DNA of 64,000 nucleotides from Polyodon spathula. Taxonomy: Eukaryota > Chordata > Actinopteri > Acipenseriformes > Polyodontidae. The notes under the pieces were generated by a model. It ran no database searches, was not told the DNA's origin, and was given only the letters and a program-made list of their open reading frames with translations. Below are positions 1 to 11,767 of the stretch, piece by piece. Both the position numbers and the translations under genes were made by a program. Each line of letters begins with the position of its first letter. The stretch's first letter is position 1. The stretch spans positions 18,735,693 to 18,799,692 of the forward strand of contig NC_054534.1 in NCBI RefSeq assembly GCF_017654505.1, in the 5' to 3' direction.

Positions 1-705
1 GCATGTGTAAATGTCATTTTCTGTAGATGTTCCTAAATGCAACATTTTCACATATCTGCCGGCTATACCCCAGTCTAGTGAGTTGTGACGTTGTAACTTC
101 CAGGCGAAAAGGGAGTGAACAAATACTGCAGTGGAAAGGCTAAAATAATATAAATATGACTTACAACAAAAACTTAATTACCTCCCGTAATCCACGCATG
201 TCAACAACGCTGGATTTGAATAACTGTGGTTTAATGGGGACTAAACAGTCATAGGATTGTCCACGATATATTTTTTACATTGCCCCACCATTATAATGGA
301 ATTATTCTTCTGGTCAAAATCTCATTCCACCACTCATAAAATCGCACATACTCAGTAAAGCAGTGATTCAGCAGGGGGTAGGTGGGTTTGAGTTGCTCCT
401 CCAATTAAAACCAGGGATCAGACTACATCATCTGCTATTGCTTGTACTGTGGTTATAGCAAATCGTTTGTAACGGAGGCCTGTCTGATGAAAAAGAAATT
501 AAAACCAGTGATCTGCTACTGCTAGTACTGTGGTTATAAGCAGACAGGAGTTTATAACGGAGCCTTACCCCCCGATGAGGAGCTGCTGCTGTTACTATAG
601 GAATCTAGGGTTTAGGCTAGAATGTAATTTTTTTCTTGCATTTTAGACAGATTTTTGTTTTTGTTTTATTGAACATTATTATATTATAATGCTACACAAA
701 TGTAT

Positions 706-860
706 TGTAGCATGCACGGGGGAGGGCAGTAGCAGGGCTGGTAATTGACATAATCACATACAAAGACATAAGCTCTATATACGCTCCTTGCAAAGGATAC
801 CGCCTCTTTTCTACAGCGGTATCGGTGCTATGCTGGAGTGTGAGAAGTCCTGGGTTCATG

Positions 861-866
<6 letters not shown>
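706..866 (+). repeat. Pieces of a tRNA-derived SINE, permuted order
   Basis: Two pieces match the better preserved copy at 48703-48974. The segment 706-745 matches that copy's 3' part (gtgcacgggggagggcag region), and 807-866 matches its tRNA-like head (gcggtatcggtgctatgctg, then tcctgggttcatgcc, a B-box-like sequence). Here the tail piece precedes the head piece, so these are probably remnants of two adjacent SINE copies. The second is cut by the (CT)n(TA)n(GATA)n tract that follows at 862-929. Confidence 0.5.
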
Positions 867-1114
<248 letters not shown>

Positions 1115-2629
1115 AAAGAAAAACAAATGAAGATGCTACTAGAAAAATACAAGAGTGCAGAATAGATGTCTACTATGGAATCATGACTATAACACTCAGA
1201 TTAAATCCGTTTACCTATTCATTGTGTAATGACTTTATTGCTTTTTCTTGTGTGACATGCTTTAGCCACAGTCTTGTGGCTCAGCCTGGTCACATTTTTT
1301 TAACCCTAATCTCATTCCAAGGGGTCACACTAAGGTTCTTGGGTGTCCAGTGGATCAAAATTAGATTTAAAGGTCACTATTTGTGTTTGATTCCAAATGT
1401 TAAAGAATGCATCATTATACTGTAATATTTCAACCCCTTTGAAAAGTAACTACTACATATTACAATACTAGTGACATGTAGCATATATTTTGTTACTTAA
1501 AGAAGATTTGTGCTGCATATACATGTTATCTTATTTTAAAACAAAAACATAAAAATAGGAGTTACCGTGAGTGCAGATTTATGTTTTTGTCTCAGATGTG
1601 GTTTCACGTGCCGTGTCTGGTTTGGCTGGCATTTTGAGCAAGGCTGTTTTTGCTTGTGGTAGTCTTGCACCTGTTTTTTTCTACATTAAATAACTTAAAC
1701 TATTGTAATAGAAGAGCCTTTGGATATGATTTTAACACAGAGCTCATTTGTACTGAGATAAATGTGTTTTCCAACCTGTGACTTAAGCAGGGTATCCCCT
1801 TCCTTAGTTTCACTGTAACTATTATAATAAAACAAAGCTTGACAGGAAGGGATACTATGAAACACAGATGACAGTATGCAACATGAAAGGTGAATATAAT
1901 TGGTAAACATCCTTATTTTTGTTCTCAAAAAGGAAGTTACATACTGACACACAAAACCATCATAGAACACAAAACACAAGTTTTTAGTCTTTTACACAAA
2001 CATCTGGGTAGCCTTCTAAAAGTTTACCAATGTAAATTTTGCACAGTGATTTTGCAGTTTCTCTATGTTTTTCCAATGGCTATACTATGCATTTTCCATG
2101 CATTGCCATGGTCTGTAATGTTTTTGTAATATGCTTTACCATACCTCTCAGTGATTTTACCATGCTTTCACTGTGTTTTAATACACTTTGCCATGCTTTT
2201 GCTGTTGTAAACTTTTATTAGGGGAGAAAAGTCTGCAAATCTAAATTGGAAACCTAATTTTCTTCAGTACCATATATCTAAAAACTGCACAAATACTCTG
2301 CCTCTCAAGCATGTACTTTTCAGATTGCAGTTGCCACATATTGCTGTGAAAGGAATGTAGTTTGTGTTTTTATGTTCAGTATCAACATGCCTGAACTGGC
2401 TTTTGCTGTAGTTACCAAAATATATCAGTGTAACTTGTCATACACATCCACACAATGAGAGGCAAATAAAAAACTTGGTTGGTAAAAATATGTCTGAGTC
2501 TTACTGAAGAACAAAGTTGTTTTTCTGACCAGGGAGTATTGTTGTTTTCATAAAATATGTATTAAAAGACTCTCTCTCACACACACACATGCACACACAC
2601 ACATATATATGTATGTGTATGTGTGTGTG

Positions 2630-3070
2630 GGTGGAGGGACTACATTCCCCGGAAGGCCGTGGGGCTGAACAGCCTATAATTTCTAATTGTCTGTTCAGTG
2701 TTAATTATTATGACCAGCTGGCAGGCATTGAAAATTAGAGCCAGCTACAGATAATAAAAAGATAGCAACTAGTCTGTTCTGGGCTGCTGCAGAGTGAAAC
2801 TATAAAGGGAGGCAGTAGGAAAACCTGGTTGTTTGTGTGAGAAAACTGTGTTTTTGAGGTGTATGTTTGAAACCGGTAAGCGGAGTAGCTGCACGATTTG
2901 ATTGGAAGATTCCAGAAATAAATGTGTAGTTAGTGCTTGTTAGGTTAGGTTTGTTTTCGCAGTGTTTCGTAAATAAAGTAGCGCAACTGCAGTGTTAAAA
3001 GAAGTTCCTGTGTGTAGGGTTAGTGTTTACGTGCTGGAAATAAAACCTGAGAGAGTGTAAATCTTTATAT
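2630..3070 (+). repeat. LTR-like interspersed repeat, unclassified
   Basis: A GC-richer block in AT-rich surroundings. It has a TATA-like ctataaaggg near 2800 and AATAAA hexamers near 2919, 2972 and 3040, the layout of a solo LTR. It ends at a (TA)n(GATA)n tract. No terminal duplication was found, so the class is uncertain. Confidence 0.3.
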
Positions 3071-3094
3071 ATATATAGATAGATAGATAGTAAC

Positions 3095-3550
3095 ATGACA
3101 GGGGGGGAGTTAATATCCTCCCTGCCAAAAACATGTGCATATACAAGTTTTTGGTTGAATTATTTAATGAGTTAATTGTTAATTTTCCCCTGCACCAGGG
3201 ATGCATTGCAAATTAGTAACAGGTTCAGGATGTTTAAGGTGAGCAGTCAGTCTGCTCGGGATGGCTGAGTAGAAGGAAGCAGGAGGTGTACCTTGCTGCC
3301 GAGTTGTCATACGGTATGTGTTTTGTAAACTTGTGTGGTTATTTTAGGTTTGCGAGCTAGTCAGGAACATGCAACGAATGCTTAGTCAGTGCTCCAAAAG
3401 AGCAAGGCATTTGTTTTTGTTTTAGTTGATTTTTGTAATTAAAAGTGTGCATCAGTGCTATTTCATTTAAATCCTGTGTGTCGGTCGTGACTTTGAAGGG
3501 AAAAGAACCAGAGCGAGCCTGGTTGGCGATCTGGCTTTTCACTCACATAT
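3095..3550 (+). repeat. LTR-like interspersed repeat with ccctgccaaaa hairpin
   Basis: Starts with a G-run and an inverted-repeat-like head ending cctccctgccaaaaacatgt. The same head motif occurs near 16940-16975 and, more weakly, near 52480-52520, so this is a dispersed family. The body is GC-richer than its surroundings. The class is uncertain; the LTR-like label is inference. Confidence 0.3.
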
Positions 3551-4749
3551 ATATAAATTTTAAAGTGTGTGAAAGATGGTGCATTACTAGTAGTTATGTA
3601 CACAGCTGCTAATTATAAGTGACTGAAATACAGGAAGAGGGGAGCTTGGGTGATATATCAGTTGTGCTGATGGTGGGACTATGTGGTCAGATAGCCGTCC
3701 ACACAGACACAGCAGTTTCAGACTGTGGTTTTCTTCTTTCATGTGTATTGCAAGCAGTGTGCATACACATCAAAACACAGGAAAGCACATTTATAGTATT
3801 GCCTTGAAAAATACTTTAGGGTGTCACTTTAGTTTGCAAAGAGATATGTTTATTAAAAAAAAACAAATTTAAATAAATGAATACAAATACACTTGCTGCA
3901 TGCAATTCACCATTTAAACTATAGCCACACTTTCTGCAGAAGTTCATATTTGCATATTTATGGAATTTTTATCCCATAACTTTTTTAAATTATTCATATT
4001 AATATTTTTCAATGCGGAATGTTTTTAAACTCAAAACTGAGTGGCATTTTTTTGGCAGGATAACCATTTCAGTTCATGCTATTTGTTCAATTGCACAATA
4101 CTTTTCATTAAAACTGAATTAGCTATTTGAGGACTGTTTGATCAGATTATATTTGAATACTGCAGTTAGATAACATGTTCTATGAGGTTTCGGAGCTAAT
4201 CATACATATAAGGTGTCTGCTGTTAGACCTACTTAATATTTGCCCAATAAAATAAGTGAAGTTTAATTTTAGAATTGTTTTTTTTTTAGGCATCCTTTAT
4301 TGAAAAGAGTGAAACTGAGGTTCACTATTCAAGCGCATCCCTGTTATACAATACACAGCAGAGAGATCAATATTTCTCCAGCCTGTCAATCACTTTGTCA
4401 GTTGCTATAAAGCCACAATACAAAGCTGTCTGTTTTCTTCACTCACAATATAGGATTTCCGTATGATTACAAATTTATAACTACCTAGTGCAATCACCTT
4501 CCCATCATTGCTGTCGAAAAGCAGCACAGAAAATAGGTTAATCTTGGTTTAGGAAGTGAAAAGACTGTTTTGCCAACAGTTGACCCCAACCAAATAATGG
4601 ACAATATGGTCAGCAAGTTTTACTAATGGACATTTTTCATAAGGTTTTTAAAATAAGAATCAACAGTAGACAATGATCAGACATTCAAGTAAAATAATGA
4701 GGTAGTTTCATGAGAACCATGCTAGAAATGGTAGAAGGCACTGGAATGG

Positions 4750-5405
4750 GCATGATGTAACCAGGGTGGTACCTGCTGAGGGGCGAGAGGGATGCAGAGG
4801 GTTAGAAGTTGAAACTCGGGTGTCCAGGTTTTATTTGTTTACAAGGGGTTGCAGTGATTGGTGGCCGCCACTAGGGTAGAAGGATATATATGCACAGGTA
4901 CATGGTACAAAAATAAAAAATACAAGTACAAGTACAAGTACAAAAACAACTAGAAAATAAAGTGTCCAAGCTCGGGCGTGTGCTACTCCTGCTATACAGG
5001 GATGTCCCACACCTTGAATCTCCTCCCTAACAAAAGCTAAATAAAAACTCCTGGGATTAAATCACACAGTGGCAAAGGTTCTTCTCCTTCAGGCTTGCAT
5101 ATAAAACCACCAAACAAAGAAAGAACCAAGGGCTGGCTTTCCAGACCCTTTTTAAAAGCAGGTGGCCAGTGTTAATTGAACATCAATTATGCAATTGACA
5201 CCTGGCCACCTGCTGCACATTCCATTTCAATTAGACAAGGGAGGGAAGTCTAACCTCCCAGCCTTGCCATATCTAGCACACACTTATTTTTACTCAAACT
5301 TTTGATACAAATTTAACACATTTTTAAACACAAGAAACCCAAAACTGCATTCATTTACAGGGGCAGGCTGAACACACACGCCAGGGATTGTGCTCATACA
5401 AGATA
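4750..5405. repeat. Interspersed repeat, LTR-like, unclassified
   Basis: A block of higher GC content from ggtacctgctgaggggcgag to gattgtgctcataca, with a short aagtac tandem array near 4921-4942 and an imperfect inverted repeat (aggtggccagtgttaatt / aattgacacctggccacct) at about 5160-5212. It resembles in composition the other LTR-like blocks in this window, but no coding domain is present. Confidence 0.3.
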
Positions 5406-6954
5406 GCCAAGATGGTTTGTTAAAAAAAAAAAAAAAAAAAAAAAATCTGTATGTTCTGTTCACCCACTGTTAAAAGTGTATAGAGATTTTCAGATCAGTC
5501 TCAACAAGGTGTTCATGCAATCAAGTGCTGCTCACAAATGTAATAATAGCAAAATACAACAACTGTTAAAACAGAAATACTGTAGTACAGGAGCTGGGAT
5601 TGGCAAACACTAGATTAGCTCATGGGTCATCACTGAATGCTTTTTTTCCTTTTTTTTTTTTTTTTTTGGAAATGTACAGGATGATTTTGCTGTACAGCTG
5701 ACAAAAGGAAGCACATATGACACCACAAGTGTGTAAAAATATTGGTTTAGCAGTAGCATTTCACAAAGGGATTTAGTGAGTCAGCAAGGTCCATTATTAA
5801 ATCCACATTTTTTTCAATTCTTGTCCTCATGCAGACCTATTTGAATCCCTGAGAATGATAGAGACCATGATAAAATTAAACAATTTGGAAATGAAATATT
5901 ATTAAAATGTAGACAGAACAGGTTCCAAGTCCTGTCTGGGACCATATTTATTTAGCTATCTATACATTTCATTATTTAAAATAGTGATTATTATTGCTGG
6001 TGTAAAGTGGGAGAACTTGACAAAGATATATTTAAAACAAGTTCAAACAGCAAAGAAAAAAGATGAGTATGTGATTTTAAAGAGAATGTAGATTTTGGGT
6101 GCAGGGTGAAATGCACAGTAAGACCATGTACACTGCACAATAGTGTTTGGCAGAACAACCACATAAACTCTACAATACCTTTTGAAAAAAGGGTGAGTGC
6201 GTCAAATGCTATATACAGTACACAGATCTACTGCGTTTAATAGAGTGTAAGTAGGAGGCTTTGTTATTCCAGGCCTTTTCTTTGTTCTAGATTGGTTAGG
6301 AGACAGTGGTGTGTAATGAAATTCATAGTGCCACACAGATTACACTGAAAACTGTTAAAAAAAAAAAAAAAAAAAATGTATAGAACCGTGCATAACAATC
6401 TGAGTGAGATTATTGTTAATTATGAAAAATGAGACAGGTCAAATAAGACTGGAAACGAGGCACGGTGGCAGTGACCAAGGCTGACTAAGAAAAAAACACC
6501 TTACCTTCCAAAAAGTACCTAGATATATATTTTTAGCCAATACGATTAACACACAAATAGTGTGCTTCAGTAAACAGTAATTTCAGCCTTATTTATTGAT
6601 AAAATCTAATTGGCATAAATGTTACATTTTTGACAGCCTGGGGACCTCTGTGTGTCTGTCAGATATCATACTTTGATTACACTGTTAGTGATTTTAAATC
6701 ATATTGTATAGGTTTCTTTGAGTAACCCTTCAGGAAACCTACTTATTTGATGCCGTTTGATAGAAAGGGGCAACTGAAAGAAGAAAAAGGATAAAATGAA
6801 TAAAGTTTAGTTTCCAAAGCAACAAAGACTCCATTTTCATTTACACAATTTCAATACCATCTGCGGATAACAGCAGTATACAGTAGCATACAACATTTAC
6901 CCAGGGTTGCTATTGATAGGACAGGAGAACCTTACAGATTAAAAACTGTTCACA

Positions 6955-7145
6955 CAGTCAGGGGAGCGCAGGTTCACGTCCTGGCTGTGCAACGTCGTTG
7001 GCCTATGCTTTGGGGATTCTGGATTCGTTGCATTGGCTCTGGCGCTCCCGTGGGTTAGGAAGGCATAACCGGCAGGCTGTTTCTCCCCATCGCACTACAT
7101 CGGCCCCTACCAGCCAGGCACTTAGGGAGCTCAGGTGGGCACCTG
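6955..7145 (+). repeat. tRNA-derived SINE-like repeat
   Basis: A GC-rich block with a B-box-like ggttcacgtcctgg near 6970, followed by an unrelated body (ggcgctcccgtgggttagga, gggagctcaggtgggcacct). It stands out from AT-rich flanks. A short open frame through it is incidental. Confidence 0.4.
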
Positions 7146-8046
7146 CAGAGAATGTTTGTCTACTTGACATAATTTATTATGGAATATGGTACGTGAGACA
7201 TTCTGATTTACACAGAGCTCTTAACTGTACAGTAGCTAGTTATGGCAATGGGTTACTTATATTTATATACCATAGCCTACCAAAAAAATGTAAAACCTGG
7301 TTACGATGATAGGGGTTGGTATGCAATTGACCCCAATCAAATCACTTTAAGAAATGTCTTTGTTAACCCTAAATAGATAACCAATCTCTCTTCAAGAATA
7401 GGGTTTCAAAAATCATTATGTACCCACAAGTAATGTGGTTTCTACAAATGTTATATATAATGATCTATTTGTAGAGGTAAAAAGCAAAATGGAGAACATA
7501 CAGTATAGACAAGTACAAAAATGAAATGCAACAGCATACAAGATGCTGCATATTTGGTATATCGATTTTGCTAAGAAATGGGAGGACATTAATAGTAGTT
7601 ATAGCATGCCCGGCAGCTCATAAAGTCTGATTTTTAATCAGTAGCTGATATATTGCAAAACATTTTATACAGTACTTGTGACACATGGTACAAGTGATGG
7701 CACAGCTGGGAACACCTCCTGTCATTAAAGACCACGCCTTTTTTCTTTAATAAACAAGACTGGTTCACAGAACGTTTAAAATAAGATTGAGAGAAGTAAT
7801 GCATTAATATGTCTGAAAATATTAGTAAATAAAAACAACTTGGCTTTTATGTGTCCCAATGTATAGACCACTTATTGTTTTTTTTGTGACTATTATTTGT
7901 CTGGAGGAAGAAGAGAGTAAAATACCGGAATGGGTGTTTTGTTTTATAACATCGGAAAAATTAAACATTCATTACTGTTTAATACACAGGCTTACCACAT
8001 GTATTGGTATTCCTTTTAATTTATTTTTCCTTTTTCTGCATTTCAG

Positions 8047-8178
8047 TAATGGCAACCTCAGATCAACTAGACTAATGGTCAATAGTTCTGATAAGATCAG
8101 TGGGAGGGGAGGACCTGCACTCTTCCAGCATTCAGTCGAAGGCTGGAAAATCAATTCTTCCTTGGTATTAGAGATAAG
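8047..8178 (+). CDS. st8sia4: ST8SIA4 exon 2 (polysialyltransferase, stem region)
   Basis: This is the first recognisable coding exon of polysialyltransferase ST8SIA4, the Golgi type II membrane enzyme that builds alpha-2,8-polysialic acid on NCAM and other glycoproteins. It begins after a pyrimidine-rich acceptor (tttttctgcatttcag) with the third base of a split codon, and ends AG before the donor gtaagc. The visible peptide contains [19 protein letters not shown] and LVLEIR, matching the stem of vertebrate ST8SIA4 from about residue 39. Two N-glycosylation sequons are present, N-S-S in VNSSDK and N-S-S in INSSL, corresponding to the first two of the known family sites. [12 protein letters not shown] starts the polybasic region used to recognise NCAM. 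The first exon (tail plus transmembrane anchor, about 38 residues in human) is not in view. Reading the upstream open frame into the intron would be wrong, because the acceptor lies inside it. Confidence 0.93.
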
Positions 8179-8698
8179 GTAAGCTTAATTTTTTTAATTG
8201 ATGAGAATTGTAACAAAAGACACACATTTTCCTTTAACAAAGGGCATTCAATCTTGGTACAGAATGACTCTAAAACTAATTAACACATACAGAAAAGTCC
8301 TCTCTAGCCTAATTAGGTGAGACAATACATGTGTTAAAGTATGTACCCAAACAGGAATCTGTTCTTACTGTGTTTGTGCTATGCTGTATGTCGGTATCAT
8401 GAAATCCCATGACTGGAATTCAGTTTCTAAACAACACTACCATACTTAAGCGCATATTATTGCCTTTCATCGATGTACTGTGTACAATATGGTTTGTTTT
8501 TCCTCTGTCACAGGTGTACTCAACCAGCATCTCTGGTGTAAATGAGTGGAGCTCTCTCTCTGTGAACTGTTTTCACTCATATCACTTCAGCAGTGTATAG
8601 TTAAACTATTGCAGTACATGATAACTGTAGCTTAAACTTTCCTTTTACTGTGTTTTAGGCAACACAGCTGAAAATAGCCATGGTCTGACAGTGTTTTA

Positions 8699-8729
<31 letters not shown>

Positions 8730-10224
8730 GTTTTCAAGGTGTACTTTTGATGTACATTTCACCATGTATGTACATTTTAGAAATGCAAGCCTTTTATTTC
8801 GTGCTTGCCAGAGAACTTGGCTCCCCACTTTAACACCTCTTGTGCATTTGCACTCCTGCAGGGTCAGAGAGGAAAGTAAACCAAGGGTTGTTTTCCTCCT
8901 TGCTCTTCAGTTACAAATACGAGCCAGGTGCTCGACCAATCCAGGCAGGAACACCCCTTAGTTTAAGCTAGGCACTTAAATCCAGGGTTAAGTTGCTTGA
9001 TAACGTCGTTGTTTACTGTAAGTTATTGGTTGCAAAAGGCAACATTCGAATTGGGAATTTCTTACTTTGTAGAAACATTGAGAAAAGATGTATCAGAGAA
9101 AAAAAGTTAGGTATTTTGTGTGTTACTAAGTGCGGTTCTGAGAAAAGACAATTATTACTATTTCATTAGCTGTAATACTCTCCTTCAATAAAATTTAGAC
9201 AGTACTTTGAAAGAAATAAAAGGCTGTCTAGGAATGTGAGCAGAGTGTTGTGCAAATCAGTGTGTGTGTGTGCATGAGCTGGAATGACACAATTATTATA
9301 CTGTCCCCTGTTGTATGTGATGTGCAGATTTGGAAGGACAAAATTGTGCGTCTCGTTTTTAATAACAATTTGGAGAAAAATACTTTTAAAATGTTGCCTG
9401 TAATGTCATGATGACAAATACAAAATTGAATACAAGATCCAGATATTATTGGAAGGGACATACTCTTGGCCTTGTTCCTACGGAAACGTAAATGAATGAA
9501 TTTATCACCAGAAAATGAATTGCTTAACTCCAGCCTGCCAAGCCTGCTGGGCAGTGTGTATAGATGGTGGTACAGTGGTGGTAAAATAATAGACATTCTG
9601 CCAACTGTAGGTGCAGCTGCAAGCAAACTCAGTGCTCTAATTTCTGCTTGTTCAAAAGCATAATCAAAAGCTATGTATGTAGACAAAGATTTTATACTTG
9701 AATATGGAATATATACTATACAGGAATATTGCAATATTAATTAATGTATTTTTCCATTCAGTCAGTAGTGCAAATCCTACTAGTGACATACCAAGGAATT
9801 AATTATAGATCAGAAAGATACGGTAAGCTTTGACACTCCCCACTCCACCGACCCCTACATTACTGACTGATTTTCAGTTGGAATTGCAGCAGCATAGGTA
9901 AGATTTTTTTAAATATAAACTACTGTAAGAGTATACTGATTTTGACGCATCACAACTGTTCAACTGAAGTACTGCATTAGGGAAAAGATCCAGGGAATGT
10001 GCTGCTTTAGAAATCAATCTGAGTCGTTGAAGAGGTGTTCAAGCATTGTCCCTCATCACAGTGAAAGCACTGGTTACAGCAACTGAAAATGCTGCTGCCT
10101 TTTAACTAACATTACTGATGAGTATAGGAAACAAACTCAACAGAGAACATAATACATTTGACAGATTATCCGTTTGCCTGGCAGTAACTGATAGAATTTT
10201 TTGATGCCAAAGCTTTAGACCGAT

Positions 10225-10926
10225 TGTAACAGAAAGACGTTGGTTCTTGGTGGTAAATCTCCCTCCCGACTTGTGAGGGCACTAAGTAACGGGAAAAGAA
10301 TACTTTGGACTACTTGACCTAACAATTCGTTCCGAGGGTTACAAGGAAGTCTTGTTGTAGAAAAGAAACAGAGCTTCGGTACATTAACTCATTGACCCGG
10401 AGGGCAAATGATGTGGCAGCCGCGGATCATAAAAAGCAGCTGCAATCGTTTACCAAGGGTCATGAGTGACGGTGTAAATAGGGGTTGAAGCGCTGTTATC
10501 TGTTCCTTCGTTTCGGTTTTGTTATTGACCTGAAAGGACCTGTACTGTTGGTGAAATAAATAGTAAGTGTTTGTTAGTACTGTCTATCGTTGAGTGTATT
10601 CACTAGACCAGAGGCCAGCACCAACCCGGAACAGCACTTCACTTGTACCACTGTAAAACTGTATCGCACCACAATCACTAATTCACGCACTAACCCGGAC
10701 TTGTATATGTGTTTTGTGTTTAATGTGGGGTTACAAGAACGGGACAATTATTTCGGGACCAGTTTGGGGGATTATAAATGTAAGTAATACACACCGCATT
10801 ATTATTTCCTGCTTTGCCATCAGGCACTGGACAAAAACAACTAATAAAAACAAACCTTTCCACCTGGATTACAACTGTCTGTCTGTTCTTTAATCACATG
10901 TACACTATTAACTGCTTTGCTACACA
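10225..10926 (+). mobile_element. Solo LTR-like element, family shared with 34079-34821
   Basis: A block that starts TGTAACAG and ends GCTACACA, the TG...CA form of retrotransposon LTRs. A TATA-like cataaaaagc lies near 10428 and an AATAAA near 10554, in the order expected for U3 then R on this strand. Its start (ggtaaatctccctcccgac, agggcactaagtaac) and its end (cacatgtacactattaac, gctttgct) match the element at 34079-34821 in opposite orientation. No clear target duplication is seen, and there is no internal coding region, so a solo LTR of Ty3/gypsy type is the best guess. Confidence 0.45.
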
Positions 10927-11767
10927 GATCCACTAAAATTATAGGCAGCATTTAACTGGTTAAACTCACATTTCAAAATGTTGTTTCCAAGCAACATTCA
11001 ATTATGTTGTTTATTTTTATTTTTGATATGTTTTATATTGCAACCATTTTGAAAGAGTGACAGTTCCTGTTACAATGACTGTAAAGCTGTGTGATTAGGA
11101 GACTGTTGACACTGGGAAGAAAAGGGAAATGTTTTGCTTCAGTAACAACAAAAGGCTAAATATTGTCAACCCTTATAAATATCATAATTGTTGCTCACCA
11201 GACTTCATGGCCCAGGGCTGGTTAAAAATAGTTTTTACCACAAAGCTTTTCAAGCACTTAAATTAACAAAACTCTCCCTCCTCTACATCTGTATTGGAAA
11301 AGAAAAATTTTCAGCACAGATGAGAGACCAACAGTTGATGCCACCGGTAACTCTATTGTCTCTCCATAGACAGATGAGTAGATATTTGTGAAAGGTGATT
11401 GCATGGCCTGTTAATGACTGCTGTTCTAAAGCCCATTTCGATTTGCAGACCATGAACACTTTTTCAACTATTTGTGGAGAGGATTATTTACATTTTTGCG
11501 TTATTATGTGCCAAAAAAGAGTTTAATGGAAAATGATGATCAGGAGAAAGCTGCCAAAAACAAAATGTCTCCTGTTTGGTGGATAGAAATATCAAGGCCC
11601 TGGGGAGCCAGAGTACTGAGAGCACATACCAGAAAGTGTTTACTAATTGTTGCATGTTCCAGTGTTCTGCAAAGCAATAAGGAAGCGTGTCTGTTTGACA
11701 ACGTAGACGTCTGACAGTGATGTAGTTTCAGAAGAGAGGAGGAATTTCCCTCGTGGCTCACATTACC

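Noticed and set aside
7859..8046. Upstream extension of the exon 2 frame to an ATG
   Set aside because: The first 62 codons are intronic. A strong acceptor at 8046 marks the exon start, and homology to ST8SIA4 begins only there.
9228..9734. A 168-codon open frame on the minus strand
   Set aside because: No recognisable domain, no splice or promoter context, and low-complexity composition inside a large intron; most likely chance.
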